Part shown: positions 1-9,620 of the stretch, piece after piece
Layout of the letters: each line of letters begins with the position of its first letter
Position numbering within the stretch: position 1 is the first letter of the stretch
DNA from: Tyzzerella sp.
GTDB taxonomy: Bacteria; Bacillota; Clostridia; Lachnospirales; Lachnospiraceae
DNA length: 64,000 nucleotides
NCBI GenBank assembly: GCA_017410145.1
Contig: JAFQRJ010000019.1
Span: 30,539-94,538, forward strand
Direction of reading: 5' to 3'
Program-made: the position numbers and the translations under genes
Notes under the pieces: generated by a model
Seen by the model: the letters and a program-made list of their open reading frames with translations, nothing else
Databases searched by the model: none
Told to the model about the DNA's origin: nothing

Positions 1-283
1 AGATGAGACGGCACCGGCACTGAAACTGAAAAAGACAATTTCTTCTACAACAAAAGTCGGAGATAAGCTGGAATTTCCGGAAGTGACCTGTTCTGATAAC
101 ATCTCAGAGAAAGAAAATATCAAACTTAGTGTAACTGTAAAACATCCAAGCGGAATTGTGACTGCAGAGTCAAAGTTTGTGGAACTCACAGAGGAAGGTG
201 TATATGAAATCACGTTTCTTGCAGTAGATGAAGCTGGCAATGTGGGACGTTTGACAGTGAAGACTTATGCGGAAGGAGAATGA
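1..283 (+). CDS. C-terminal end of an Ig-like surface protein (partial)
   Basis: The reading frame is open from the window edge (first full codon at base 2) to the TGA at 281-283, so the start lies upstream. The visible ~93 residues look like one bacterial Ig-like module: a VGDKLEFPEV strand, a CSDNIS turn, and near the end GVYEITFLAVDEAGN, a pattern typical of Ig-like repeats in extracellular proteins. No sorting signal or membrane segment follows. The downstream lipoprotein starts 3 bases after the stop and its ribosome site lies inside this gene, so the two are probably co-transcribed in the glycan-use locus. The function of the whole protein cannot be judged. Confidence 0.6.
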   Translation, partial: DETAPALKLKKTISSTTKVGDKLEFPEVTCSDNISEKENIKLSVTVKHPSGIVTAESKFVELTEEGVYEITFLAVDEAGNVGRLTVKTYAEGE

Positions 284-285
284 TC

Positions 286-2223
286 ATGAAAAGAGGAAAT
301 AGGATTATCTCAGGAGTCTTAATGGCGACCCTTTCGGTTTCTCTTCTTGCAGGATGTGGCAGTAAGCAAGCAGGTGGCGGAGTAAAAGAGCAGGAAAAGC
401 AGAACGTAATGAAAGAAATTACTGCAACGAAGTATGATTTGGTGGCAGGCGGAAAGAGCGACTATTTTATCCTGATTCCGGAGAAGGCAACAGAGAAAGA
501 GCAGTTTGCAGCAAACGAATTGCAGTTATTTTTAAAAGAATCAACAGGTGCTATGCTTCCGATTCTTGCAGAAAACGAGGCGGATACCACGGGCAGCTTC
601 TTGTCGGTTGGTGCCACTAAAGCATCAGAGTATGCAAGTGTTACGCCGACGTATGAAGATGTAAATAGTAATGGTTTTGTATTACAGACAGTGGAAGATG
701 ACTGTTATATAAAGGGGTTCTCGGATATTGGAACTCGTAATGCAGTGTATGAGTGGTTGTCTTATAGTGTGGATTATGAATGCTATGGTAAGGATGCCAT
801 TGAATACACAGAAACTTCAGATTTGAAGCTTTTAGCATTTGAGGAAACTGTGGTGCCGTCTTTCGAATGGAGGGCAGCAACCGGCGGTGAAATGATTTAC
901 GATGAAACAACTACCTATCGTATGCAGATGAATAAATATGAGGAAATCTACGTATTGGGACGTTTGGTACATAATTCTATGGAAGTCATTGACCCAACCG
1001 TATATGATTACAAATCCGACAAATATAAAGCTTGGTATTCTGAGGCAACTTATGAAAATCTCCAGCAGGGAAATGTAGAATTGCCTGCACAGCTCTGCTA
1101 TTCCAATACAGATATGCATGCGGAATATATTAAGAATGTAGTGAAACTTTTGGAAAGTGGAGATGCCAACGTTATGATTATCGGAATGGAAGATAATCCG
1201 GAATGGTGTACTTGTGAGCAGTGCTTGGAAAGTAAGGATAAGTATGGCACGAATTCTGCTGTTATGATTAAGTTTGCAAATAAGGTGCAGGAAGCGGTGA
1301 ATGTATGGTGTCAGGAAAACAGACCGAATGAGACACCGATTAAATGTGTATTCTTTGCGTATTATGAAACGGTGAAACCGCCTGTTACATATAACAAAGA
1401 GACAAAAACCTATGAGCCGATTGACGAGAGTGTAGTTCTTCACAAGGATTTGGGAGTCATGTTTGCACCGATTACGGCAAGTTATGCAGTACCGTTTACA
1501 TCTGATAAAAATGCAGATACCGCAGAGCAGGTTCAGGCTTGGAATGCTTTGACAGATAATCTTCATGCGTGGACTTATGCCTTGAATGCGCAGAGATTTT
1601 TTGCAACCAAAAAGACATTTGAGATTATGCAAAGTAACTATCAGTATTTGCTCAATAATGGAGCAACTGCCATTTATGACCAATCCGAATCACAACAATC
1701 TAATGGTAACACGGGATGGTGTAGAGCAAAATGGTATGTGATGTCAAAGTTGCAATGGAATACAGAGTTAAATATGGAAGAACTTTTGGATGATTTCTTT
1801 GCGAATTATTATGGCGCTGCAGGAGAGACGCTTCGAACTATTTTTGAAGAGGAACGTCAATGGATGGCAATTATCTATAGTCAGCAGGATCTATCAGGAA
1901 GAATTCAAGATGATTTGGTAAATGCTGAGTATTGGTCGTATTCCCAGCTTAAAGACATACTTAAGCAATTCGAGCAGGCATATGAGGATATCGAGAAGTA
2001 TCGTGAGAACGATATCGAACAATATAAGGTGCTATATGACCGCATTACGATGGAAACCTTACAAAGCAGATTCCTTATGATTCAGCTTTATGGAACTAAT
2101 TTTGTAGCAGATGAACTTCTGAATATGAAGTATGAATTTAGAAATGATACACAGCGGTTGGGAATTGAGCAATATAAGGAAAATGTGCTTATTACGGAGC
2201 TGTGGAAAGAGTGGAATATCTAG
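286..2223 (+). CDS. DUF4838-type lipoprotein, glycosidase-like
   Basis: 645-residue exported lipoprotein. The N-terminus MKRGNRIISG is followed by a hydrophobic stretch and the lipobox LLAGC (Cys about 24). ATG 286 is preferred over ATG 280 because AAGGAG at 273-278 would be almost touching 280. Residues ~50-150 (FILIPEKATEKEQFAANELQ, then SVGATK) resemble the N-terminal domain seen in alpha-glucuronidase-like and DUF4838 proteins. The middle carries the DUF4838-type block GMEDNPEWCTCEQC (two CxxC-like cysteine pairs) and FFAYYETVKPP. DUF4838 proteins occur in glycan-use loci and are thought to be TIM-barrel hydrolases, but their activity is not established. Being surface-anchored next to a solute-binding protein, it probably trims or captures a polysaccharide outside the cell. 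Substrate unknown. Confidence 0.75.
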   Translation: MKRGNRIISGVLMATLSVSLLAGCGSKQAGGGVKEQEKQNVMKEITATKYDLVAGGKSDYFILIPEKATEKEQFAANELQLFLKESTGAMLPILAENEADTTGSFLSVGATKASEYASVTPTYEDVNSNGFVLQTVEDDCYIKGFSDIGTRNAVYEWLSYSVDYECYGKDAIEYTETSDLKLLAFEETVVPSFEWRAATGGEMIYDETTTYRMQMNKYEEIYVLGRLVHNSMEVIDPTVYDYKSDKYKAWYSEATYENLQQGNVELPAQLCYSNTDMHAEYIKNVVKLLESGDANVMIIGMEDNPEWCTCEQCLESKDKYGTNSAVMIKFANKVQEAVNVWCQENRPNETPIKCVFFAYYETVKPPVTYNKETKTYEPIDESVVLHKDLGVMFAPITASYAVPFTSDKNADTAEQVQAWNALTDNLHAWTYALNAQRFFATKKTFEIMQSNYQYLLNNGATAIYDQSESQQSNGNTGWCRAKWYVMSKLQWNTELNMEELLDDFFANYYGAAGETLRTIFEEERQWMAIIYSQQDLSGRIQDDLVNAEYWSYSQLKDILKQFEQAYEDIEKYRENDIEQYKVLYDRITMETLQSRFLMIQLYGTNFVADELLNMKYEFRNDTQRLGIEQYKENVLITELWKEWNI

Positions 2224-2242
2224 GAGAATGCGAGGTGATAGT

Positions 2243-4843
2243 ATGAAGAAAATAGGATGGCGCAAGCGTTTTTTTAGCGTTGTAATGGCACTAATATTGT
2301 TGCTCGGAAGCACTTTGATTTCATATGGAACGAAAGCACAGGCTGCTGGTACTTCAATTGAATATCAAGTGACGGTAAATAATTTTTGGGGAGCTGCAAG
2401 TAATACTCAACTTGTGTGTGGATATACAGGAAGCGTACCTGCAGGTTCTGTGTTTACCGGAACAGTATTGCTAAACGGAACAGAGACTAATGTAAATTGG
2501 GTGGTTTCGGGCGCAAACTTCTTTCTGAAAAAAGCCGATGGAAATGTGCAGATTACAATTTCTGAGTGCAATAGCATAGGTGTATATGAAGGAAGCAAGA
2601 TGACAGCAAGCGATGGAACTTGTATTACGATACAGAATGATTGCTTTTATGAGAAGAATCCAAGCGGCAACTTGGTGGTAACAACACCGCCAAGTCAAAA
2701 GCCGACGATTCCAGAACCGACAGACCATACTCCAACCACAGGAATTGAAATTCCAGAAGGGGTCACGGTTTTGAAACAGGTAGACTTTAGTGGAAGTGAT
2801 TATCAACATAGCAGCAGTGTGGGGGCAGCTACAAAAAACAACGTGTTAGTAGTTGGAGAGAACATTTATTCCAGACAATTACTATATGGTAATCAACTAA
2901 CTACTGAGAAGACCTATATTCTATCTTATTATGTGTGGGTAGCAGAGGAAGATGGAGTTTATGACATGCATTTTGATGATGCGGGTTCACCAAATGGCGC
3001 CGGAGGAAATTATACAGCCAATGTTTTTGCACAATGGTCAAATCTCCACAGTACATATATTAAAAATTGTACCATAGATGGTGTTCCTACAACGGCAAGT
3101 ATCACGGATGCCACCAACGGATGGAAAAAGGTGGAAGTAGAGTGGACACCAAAAGCTACTGGAAATGTGTTGATTCAGTTAGGTGATTATGGCGGACAAT
3201 CACAAGTAACAGGAACTACGTATATTGATGATTTTTTGGTATATGAAAAACCGATTGTAGTGGAACCGGTGCATTTGTCAACAGACCTATCGTTTTATAA
3301 GGTAATGTCTAATGGGCAAGCGGCATTTACATATGCCAATACTGAGGTTGCATCCTTTACAGATGGAACAAAATTTACTGGGTCTATTTTATTTAATGAA
3401 ACAAAAACAGAAATTGAATGGACAAAAAGTGGTAATTGTCTTATGACTCCAAGTATTACCAATTACGGTGATGTTACTAAAATAGAAGTTGTAAGTGGAA
3501 CTGTGCTTACGAGTTCAACTGGAGATACAATTACTCTCAATAATGATTTGGATTACATTTATTCGAATGGTGTCTGGGTAGAAAATATTCCAGTGACGGA
3601 ATTGGAAACAGAAGTTGCATTTTACCGTTGTAATAAAAGTTTGACTGCATTTGCGTTTGGTAATGAGGAGATTAAGAATATCCCAGATGGAACTGTGTTT
3701 AGTGGAATGCTAACAGTTGACAAGGTGGAAACAGCAGTTAATTGGATTAAAAGCGGCAATTGTTTCGTGATTCAGGGACTTAAGGATGACGGAGCATTTA
3801 TGAGGTTAGAAGTGCCGAGGGGAACCAGATTGGTTGGTTCTAATGCAACAAATATTACAATTACAAACAACCTCAAGTTTGTCAAATTAGAAGACAGCTG
3901 GATGGAAGATTATGGGCAGACAAAGATTGAATACAATGATGTCAAGATTTCATTTAGCAACTTTGACGGTAGAGGATATTATTTAAAGGCAGAGATTGTA
4001 GCTGGACCGGACAAGGGAAAAGTAATTGGTACAGAGGCTTATGGAACATGGGCATCAAGGTCAGAAGGTGTGGCTTTCATAAACGGAACAAAAGAAATGA
4101 CCATCAATTACTCTCCAAACGTGGATATGCTGTATGTGAGCGGCAGCTGGGATTTGGATGCAATGACTTCCATTCTATTTAAAGAAGGAACTGTTTTAAT
4201 TCCTTATTCTGGTGCCCAAAATAAAACCTATATGCGACTTGCAAATACATTGGAATTAGAAAAAGAAGAGGCTTACGGACGCTGGGGAGAAAAGGGGGTC
4301 ATTGAAACCCCTACGGAATTTCATGAGGTGACCGTTTCAGTCTACAATGTGACAGGCGTGAAAGTGGTGCTGGAACCAACGCTTACATCTGGTTTGAGCA
4401 AAAAAATATCAGATATTTATGGTAACGGTACACTTTGCTATGGAAGCGTTATTTATGGTGAACCGGGGCAAGGTGTATATACGAATGAAAATGCCTCGTT
4501 CTATGTATCCGGCAATCAGATTTTGTTAATGAATGCTTCAATCGGCCTAATGGATAGCATTGAAATGAAAGCAGGCACAATTCTTTGGCCATCCGCTGAT
4601 AGTGCTTCACAAGTGCCGCTTCGTATTCAGAATTCTGTTGTACTTACTAGAAATGTAGATGATGAATGGATATATAGTGTAGAAAACGTCGTAACAGATG
4701 GTGGGGCATTTGGTTCTGTGAATAGCCCGACAACCGGAGATAAAGCACCGTTTGGAATATATATAGGAGTGATGTTCATCACACTTGTAGGTGCTTATGG
4801 TGGTGTTTACTATGGTAGAAAGCGCAGAAAAGTAAATGTATAA
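2243..4843 (+). CDS. Sortase-anchored multidomain surface protein with internal repeats
   Basis: 866 residues from ATG 2243 (GAGGTG just upstream). A longer frame exists but would overlap the previous gene. The N-terminal signal peptide has a strong hydrophobic core and ends near KAQAAG. A ~95-residue module is repeated: good copies start near IEYQVTVNNF, DLSFYKVMSN and EVAFYRCNKS, each with a GT.F(T/S)G strand, a W..SG(N/A)(C/F) turn and an ITI.N.L end. Two more diverged copies follow (KISFSNFDGR, TVSVYNVTGV). Between copies 1 and 2 lies a jelly-roll domain like a carbohydrate-binding module (DFSGSDYQHS to YIDDFLVYEK). The C-terminus has SPTTGD, a hydrophobic segment and GRKRRKV, a wall-sorting signal of the (S/N)PxTG type used by class B clostridial sortases. 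Likely a cell-wall glycan-binding protein. Confidence 0.75.
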   Translation: MKKIGWRKRFFSVVMALILLLGSTLISYGTKAQAAGTSIEYQVTVNNFWGAASNTQLVCGYTGSVPAGSVFTGTVLLNGTETNVNWVVSGANFFLKKADGNVQITISECNSIGVYEGSKMTASDGTCITIQNDCFYEKNPSGNLVVTTPPSQKPTIPEPTDHTPTTGIEIPEGVTVLKQVDFSGSDYQHSSSVGAATKNNVLVVGENIYSRQLLYGNQLTTEKTYILSYYVWVAEEDGVYDMHFDDAGSPNGAGGNYTANVFAQWSNLHSTYIKNCTIDGVPTTASITDATNGWKKVEVEWTPKATGNVLIQLGDYGGQSQVTGTTYIDDFLVYEKPIVVEPVHLSTDLSFYKVMSNGQAAFTYANTEVASFTDGTKFTGSILFNETKTEIEWTKSGNCLMTPSITNYGDVTKIEVVSGTVLTSSTGDTITLNNDLDYIYSNGVWVENIPVTELETEVAFYRCNKSLTAFAFGNEEIKNIPDGTVFSGMLTVDKVETAVNWIKSGNCFVIQGLKDDGAFMRLEVPRGTRLVGSNATNITITNNLKFVKLEDSWMEDYGQTKIEYNDVKISFSNFDGRGYYLKAEIVAGPDKGKVIGTEAYGTWASRSEGVAFINGTKEMTINYSPNVDMLYVSGSWDLDAMTSILFKEGTVLIPYSGAQNKTYMRLANTLELEKEEAYGRWGEKGVIETPTEFHEVTVSVYNVTGVKVVLEPTLTSGLSKKISDIYGNGTLCYGSVIYGEPGQGVYTNENASFYVSGNQILLMNASIGLMDSIEMKAGTILWPSADSASQVPLRIQNSVVLTRNVDDEWIYSVENVVTDGGAFGSVNSPTTGDKAPFGIYIGVMFITLVGAYGGVYYGRKRRKVNV

Positions 4844-4861
4844 ACGAGGAGGAGAATAATC

Positions 4862-6523
4862 ATGAAAAAATTAGTGGCATTAATGCTATCGGCAGTCATG
4901 CTTGTTTCTATGGCAGGCTGTGGTGCAAAAGTGATAGAAGAAGAGGATGATAGCAAGACAACACTTTATATAGGAACCTTTGATGGTGGTGTTGGGACAG
5001 AGTGGCTTGAAAAGGCAATCGAGAAATTTGAAGATAAGTATGCAGATGTATCCTTTGAAGAAGGAAAGAAAGGTGTACAACTTATTATAGGTGAAAAAAA
5101 TCGAACTACCATGCATGGAACGGAATTGGAAGATTTGATTTCAGCTTCTAAAACTGAAGTTTTCTTTACTCAAGGTGTTTTCTATCATGATTGGGTAAAT
5201 CGAGGACTGCTCTATGACATTACTGACATCGCAACAGAAAAGCTAACCGATTATGATGAAGAAAAAAGTATATTGGATAAAATGAATGAAGATTATGCAC
5301 AGAGTATGCTTGTGGATGAGAAAATTTATGCATTACCGTTTTGGGAGGGCATTTATGGATTTGTGTATAATGCGACTTTGTTTGATGAGAATGAATGGTA
5401 TTTTGCAGCAGATGGAACATTTACAGATGCAAGCGGTGACCTGGGAGTAGGTCCTGATGGAAAGGCAGGGACATACGACGATGGTATGCCGGCTACTTAT
5501 GATGACTTTTTCCAATTGTGTAGTCAGATTGCAGAGGACAATGTAGTGCCTGTGCAATGGGGGTCTCCAGATTACTTTACATGGCTCATTGCAGCATTGT
5601 GGGCAGATTACGAAGGATATGAAGATACGATGATGAACTTCACGTTTGAGGGCGAAGAAGATTTGGTTAAACTAAACACAGTAGATGAAGAAAACCTGAC
5701 ATATGAAACGGAAAAAGTGGCAATTACTGCTGAAAATGGTTACGAGCTGGTTCGTCAGGAAGGATATTTGCATGCACTTAGTTTTGCGGAAAGATTGTTG
5801 CAGAATACAAGTTATTATGATGCAAATGTTTCTCTTTCAACCGCATATAAAACATCTGACACACAACTTTCGTTTGTAAGAAATGCATATGAACAAAATG
5901 CAAAACCAATTGCCATGATTATAGAAGGTTCATGGTGGGAGAATGAAGCAGTTACTGCATTCCAGGAAACTTACGGAACAAATGCAACAAAATATGATAA
6001 CGAAATGGAAATGAAATGGATGCCACTCCCGAAAGCAACAGAAGCGCAAATTGGAAGTCCAAATGTGCAAGTATCACCATTGGACTCTTATTGCTTTATC
6101 AATGCGAATATTGCAGATAGCAAAGTGGAAGTAGCAAAACTGTTTTTACAGTTCTGTCATACAGATGCAATGATGGCTGAGTTTACGGAAGTGACAGGTA
6201 TGTTTAAGCCATATGATTATGCGCTGACAGAAGGAAAATCTACGGATTGTGTGGAATCTGTAGTAGAAATTCGTGAGAACAGCAGAATGCTCTTCCCAAT
6301 GAGTGACCATCCGGTTTATACATTCTCGGCAATCAATTTCCGTCTTGCTAATTTGTTTACCTCAAAATATGATTCAAACGCAGCGGCAACACCGATTATG
6401 AGTACGGTTTTGACTGCAAAGGATGGTACAGAATATAAATATGATTTTATGGAATATTGGAAAGGAATGGTTCAAAACCGAAAAGAAATATTGTGGCCAA
6501 CGTTGGAAGATGTGCTGAAGTAG
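4862..6523 (+). CDS. Sugar ABC transporter solute-binding lipoprotein
   Basis: 553-residue lipoprotein with signal peptide and lipobox SMAGC (Cys 20), preceded by GAGGAGGAG 10 bases upstream of the ATG. It has the layout of family 1 extracellular solute-binding proteins: LYIGTFDGGVGTEWLEKAIE at the N-terminus, YALPFWEGIYGFVYN in the hinge region and EGSWWENEAV in the second lobe. It is about 100 residues longer than usual. Part of the extra length is a Gly/Asp-rich loop near residues 197-212 (VGPDGKAGTYDDG) resembling a calcium-binding turn. The two permease genes follow directly, so this is the capture subunit of a CUT1-type importer, probably for oligosaccharides. The ligand cannot be told from sequence. 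Confidence 0.88.
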   Translation: MKKLVALMLSAVMLVSMAGCGAKVIEEEDDSKTTLYIGTFDGGVGTEWLEKAIEKFEDKYADVSFEEGKKGVQLIIGEKNRTTMHGTELEDLISASKTEVFFTQGVFYHDWVNRGLLYDITDIATEKLTDYDEEKSILDKMNEDYAQSMLVDEKIYALPFWEGIYGFVYNATLFDENEWYFAADGTFTDASGDLGVGPDGKAGTYDDGMPATYDDFFQLCSQIAEDNVVPVQWGSPDYFTWLIAALWADYEGYEDTMMNFTFEGEEDLVKLNTVDEENLTYETEKVAITAENGYELVRQEGYLHALSFAERLLQNTSYYDANVSLSTAYKTSDTQLSFVRNAYEQNAKPIAMIIEGSWWENEAVTAFQETYGTNATKYDNEMEMKWMPLPKATEAQIGSPNVQVSPLDSYCFINANIADSKVEVAKLFLQFCHTDAMMAEFTEVTGMFKPYDYALTEGKSTDCVESVVEIRENSRMLFPMSDHPVYTFSAINFRLANLFTSKYDSNAAATPIMSTVLTAKDGTEYKYDFMEYWKGMVQNRKEILWPTLEDVLK

Positions 6524-6541
6524 GATGGAGGAACATTCGTG

Positions 6542-7546
6542 ATGGAACGAAAAATGAAACAATTACATAAGGGCGGAGCGACACGTAGCAGAGAACGCTC
6601 AGCCCTGCGGTTTTATTGTGTTATGATGGCTTTCCCGATTTTACAATTTTGCGTTATGTGGATTGGTGTGAATTTCAATTCTATATTATTGGCGTTTAAA
6701 GAGTATGATGCAAGTTTGAATTTCACGTGGACCATGGATAATTTCAAAGGTGTATTCGAAGGTTTGGTAAAGGATGCTACTGTACGGGATGCCTTTAAAA
6801 ATTCTATTATTTTTTGGCTTGTTACCACGATCATCACTTTTCCGACTTCACTGGGAATTTCCTATTACATATATAGGAATTACAAGTTTTCGCGATTTAT
6901 CAAAACAATCTTGTTTTTACCTAGAATGATTTCGGGACCAGTTACAGCTATTATCATTTATCAGTTGATGGACAGAGGATACCCGGTGATGATGAAGCTT
7001 CTTTTTGACAAAGATTGCTTGGGACTGTTGGCGAACTCAGCAACACAGATGATGGCGCTTGTTATATACCAACTGTTCTTCTCATTGGCAGGTAACTTTA
7101 TCTTTTTAAGTAGTGCAATGAGTGGAATTGATGAGAGCATTTCAGAGGCGGCGAGAGTAGATGGTGCGAATGCATGGCAAGAGTTTATTCACGTGACCTT
7201 ACCGCTTATTTGGCCGACCGTATCGATATTCTTAGTGACGAGCGCGGTGTCTATTTTTACAAATGATTATGGTATGTATTCATTTTATAAAGTTGCCGGT
7301 GTTACGGCAGTGAACACAGTGGGCTCTTATTTCACTATCGGATTGACCGAGTGGGGGACAAGAAGATATCCGTTTTTTGCAGCATTTGGTCTGGTACTCA
7401 CTGCGATAACTGCGTTAATTGTATTTCCGCTTAGAGCGTATGTGAACAGCAAAAATCCGATGAATGACACAGATGGTGCAATTGCTGCGAAGAAACGAAT
7501 GAGAAAGGAGGCACGTCGAAATGCGAAAATTACAGAAAACGCATAG
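6542..7546 (+). CDS. Sugar ABC transporter permease, MalF/UgpA type
   Basis: 334-residue membrane protein, first of a permease pair, with about six hydrophobic segments. The EAA loop that docks the ATPase reads SEAARVDGANAWQEF..VTLP near residues 200-222, typical of CUT1 permeases. TGGAGG at 6526-6531 could serve either GTG 6539 (7 bases) or ATG 6542 (10 bases); the ATG is chosen. The 3' end overlaps the next permease by 26 bases, which suggests translational coupling. No ATPase gene lies in the locus. CUT1 importers of Firmicutes often share one MsmK-like ATPase encoded elsewhere. Confidence 0.88.
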   Translation: MERKMKQLHKGGATRSRERSALRFYCVMMAFPILQFCVMWIGVNFNSILLAFKEYDASLNFTWTMDNFKGVFEGLVKDATVRDAFKNSIIFWLVTTIITFPTSLGISYYIYRNYKFSRFIKTILFLPRMISGPVTAIIIYQLMDRGYPVMMKLLFDKDCLGLLANSATQMMALVIYQLFFSLAGNFIFLSSAMSGIDESISEAARVDGANAWQEFIHVTLPLIWPTVSIFLVTSAVSIFTNDYGMYSFYKVAGVTAVNTVGSYFTIGLTEWGTRRYPFFAAFGLVLTAITALIVFPLRAYVNSKNPMNDTDGAIAAKKRMRKEARRNAKITENA

Positions 7547-8420
7547 GAAAGAAGTACGTAAAGCATCTCGTATGACACCGATTTCGTGGGTAGTATGTAT
7601 CCTGCTTCTCATTTATGCATGTTGTATGTTGTATCCGTATCTTTTGGCAGTATTGTCATCTTTTAAAACATTGAGAAATTATACTGACAACTTTTTCGGT
7701 TTTACCGAGTTGACATTGGAAAATTTTAAAAAAGTATTCACGGGATTTGTATATCCGATTGTGTTGAAGGATGGTGGTTCCGGTTACTACGACTTTTTGG
7801 GACTGACGGTGAATTCCTTTTTGTATGCGGCCGGGGGTGCACTTGGGCTGACTGTTACACCTTGCGTCGTGGCATACTGTTGTCAGAAGTTTCCGTATAA
7901 ATTCAGTAAGTTTATTGAGGCAATGATTTATGTCGTTATGATTGTTCCGATTATAGGAAATACGGCATCCACCATTCAGATGACGCAGAATATAGGAATT
8001 TATGACCAAATGTGGGGACACTGGATTATGAAATGTTCCTTTATTGGCATTTACTTTCTAGTGTATCATGCGGCATTTGAAGGGATTCCGAATGATTATA
8101 TGGAGGCCGTTTATATGGACGGTGGCGGACATTTTACTATTTTCTTTAAAATCATGTTGCCGCTTGTTTCCAAACAGATGCTGACTGTATTTATCCTGCA
8201 GTTTGTTCAGTTATGGTCAGATTATATGGGCGTACTATTGTACCTTCCTTCGACACCAACGATTTCGATTGCATTATTGAATTTTAGCAGTTTGGCATCA
8301 ACAACAGCACCAATGCAGTTGGCAGCCTGTATGCTCGCAAGTATTCCTGGTCTGGTACTGTTCGCTAAATTCAGTGAGCAGTTCATGGGAAGTCTTCAGA
8401 TGGGTGGTGTAAAAGGTTAA
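7521..8420 (+). CDS. Sugar ABC transporter permease, MalG type
   Basis: 299 residues, second permease of the pair, with about six membrane spans. The EAA loop MEAVYMDGGG..IFFKIMLP lies near residues 193-215. It has one substitution, Val in place of the second Ala of EAA, common in this family. AGGAGG at 7505-7510 (inside the upstream gene) sets ATG 7521. The TAA stop overlaps the ATG of the next gene (TAATG), so it is tightly coupled to the downstream beta-propeller protein. Together with the gene before it and the lipoprotein at 4862 it forms the importer. Confidence 0.88.
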   Translation: MRKLQKTHRKEVRKASRMTPISWVVCILLLIYACCMLYPYLLAVLSSFKTLRNYTDNFFGFTELTLENFKKVFTGFVYPIVLKDGGSGYYDFLGLTVNSFLYAAGGALGLTVTPCVVAYCCQKFPYKFSKFIEAMIYVVMIVPIIGNTASTIQMTQNIGIYDQMWGHWIMKCSFIGIYFLVYHAAFEGIPNDYMEAVYMDGGGHFTIFFKIMLPLVSKQMLTVFILQFVQLWSDYMGVLLYLPSTPTISIALLNFSSLASTTAPMQLAACMLASIPGLVLFAKFSEQFMGSLQMGGVKG

Positions 8421-9592
8421 TGGAAAGAATTATAACACCTAACGATGGATACCAGTATTTTTTTGGATATTATGATTTGCAACCAATGGATACAACTGGG
8501 AGATATCATCTCACGCATCGAGTGAAGTTTATGGACCGTCTGCCAGAACCGGCGGATATTGCTGAACTTGGAGCCATTGATATGGAATCGGGTGAGTTTG
8601 TCAAATGGTCAGAAACAACAGCGTGGAATTTCCAACAAGGAGCGATGCTTAGATGGTACAAAGATGATGAACATATTGTGTATAATGTGTTTGATGGTGC
8701 GAGGTATCGCACGGAAATAAAAAATATTGTCACGAGAGATGTGAGACGCCTTCCAATGGCATTTGCTGATATCAGTACAGACGGGAGATATGCAGTTTGC
8801 ATTAACTTCCCACGTATTTATGATTTCCGACCAGGATACGGATATTCCGGAGTAGAAGATATCTATCAACATGTAAATGCACCGGCGGATGATGGTGTGT
8901 GGCTGATGAATATGGAGAGTGGAGAGTGCCGACTAATTATTTCCTATGAGCAGATGAAAACACGATTTCCACAGCCACCATATTCCGAAGGGAAATTGTT
9001 GGTAAATCATATTACATTTAATCCGATGGGAAATCGTTTCTTATTCCTACTTCGCAATTTCCCGGCAGAGGGACAGAAGTGGAATACGATGCTTCTTACT
9101 TCGGATTTGCAAGGCAATATGTATAAACTGACAGACTATTGTGTGAATTCTCATTACCATTGGAAGAATGACCGAGAGATATTGATTGTGACAAGCGCAA
9201 AGACAGACAATTCGATTTATTGCTTATATTTGCTGGAAGACTTGACAGACAGGGTAGAATGTTTGCCAGAACCAAATCCAATAACGGATATTCATTGTCT
9301 GTATTCACCTGACAGAAGATACATATTGGGGGATGGATATCCGAATAGCAATGGAAAACGCACATTGTGGCTCATTGATACAGAGACAAATGAAATTATT
9401 CGTGCAGTGGATTCGCAGACAGTGATTCCGGATTGTATAGATATACGCTGCGATTTGCACGCACGTTGGACTCGAGATGGTCAATATGTAACTTTTGACA
9501 GTACACATACAGGCAAGCGAACAATTTGCATGATAAGTCTTGAAGATATGCTTTGTAAAGAACGAAGTCGAAGTTGGAAAGAAATAATTTAA
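8420..9592 (+). CDS. Cytoplasmic TolB-like beta-propeller protein
   Basis: 390 residues, no signal peptide or membrane span. It shows repeated four-strand blade patterns: MDTTGRYHLTHR, ISTDGRYAVCIN, FNPMGNRFLFLLR, YSPDRRYILGDG and WTRDGQYVTFDS, each an aromatic strand after a (D/P).(G/R)(R/N)Y turn. This is the WD40-like propeller seen in TolB and in oligogalacturonate lyases (PL22). Several histidines (near LVNHITF, NSHYHW, DIHCLY and DLHARW) could form a metal site as in PL22, but I cannot prove this. The gene starts inside the stop of the MalG-type permease, so it probably acts on the imported sugar. A lyase, a phosphorylase helper or a sensor are all possible. Confidence 0.6.
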   Translation: MERIITPNDGYQYFFGYYDLQPMDTTGRYHLTHRVKFMDRLPEPADIAELGAIDMESGEFVKWSETTAWNFQQGAMLRWYKDDEHIVYNVFDGARYRTEIKNIVTRDVRRLPMAFADISTDGRYAVCINFPRIYDFRPGYGYSGVEDIYQHVNAPADDGVWLMNMESGECRLIISYEQMKTRFPQPPYSEGKLLVNHITFNPMGNRFLFLLRNFPAEGQKWNTMLLTSDLQGNMYKLTDYCVNSHYHWKNDREILIVTSAKTDNSIYCLYLLEDLTDRVECLPEPNPITDIHCLYSPDRRYILGDGYPNSNGKRTLWLIDTETNEIIRAVDSQTVIPDCIDIRCDLHARWTRDGQYVTFDSTHTGKRTICMISLEDMLCKERSRSWKEII

Positions 9593-9620
9593 CAGGTGAA
9601 CTCGAGAGGAGGAAGAATGG

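Noticed and set aside
832-1683. Long antisense open frame (283 codons, minus strand) inside the DUF4838 gene
   Set aside because: It lies opposite a well-supported lipoprotein gene, has no ribosome site, and its translation (Cys/His/Ile-rich) looks like a shadow.
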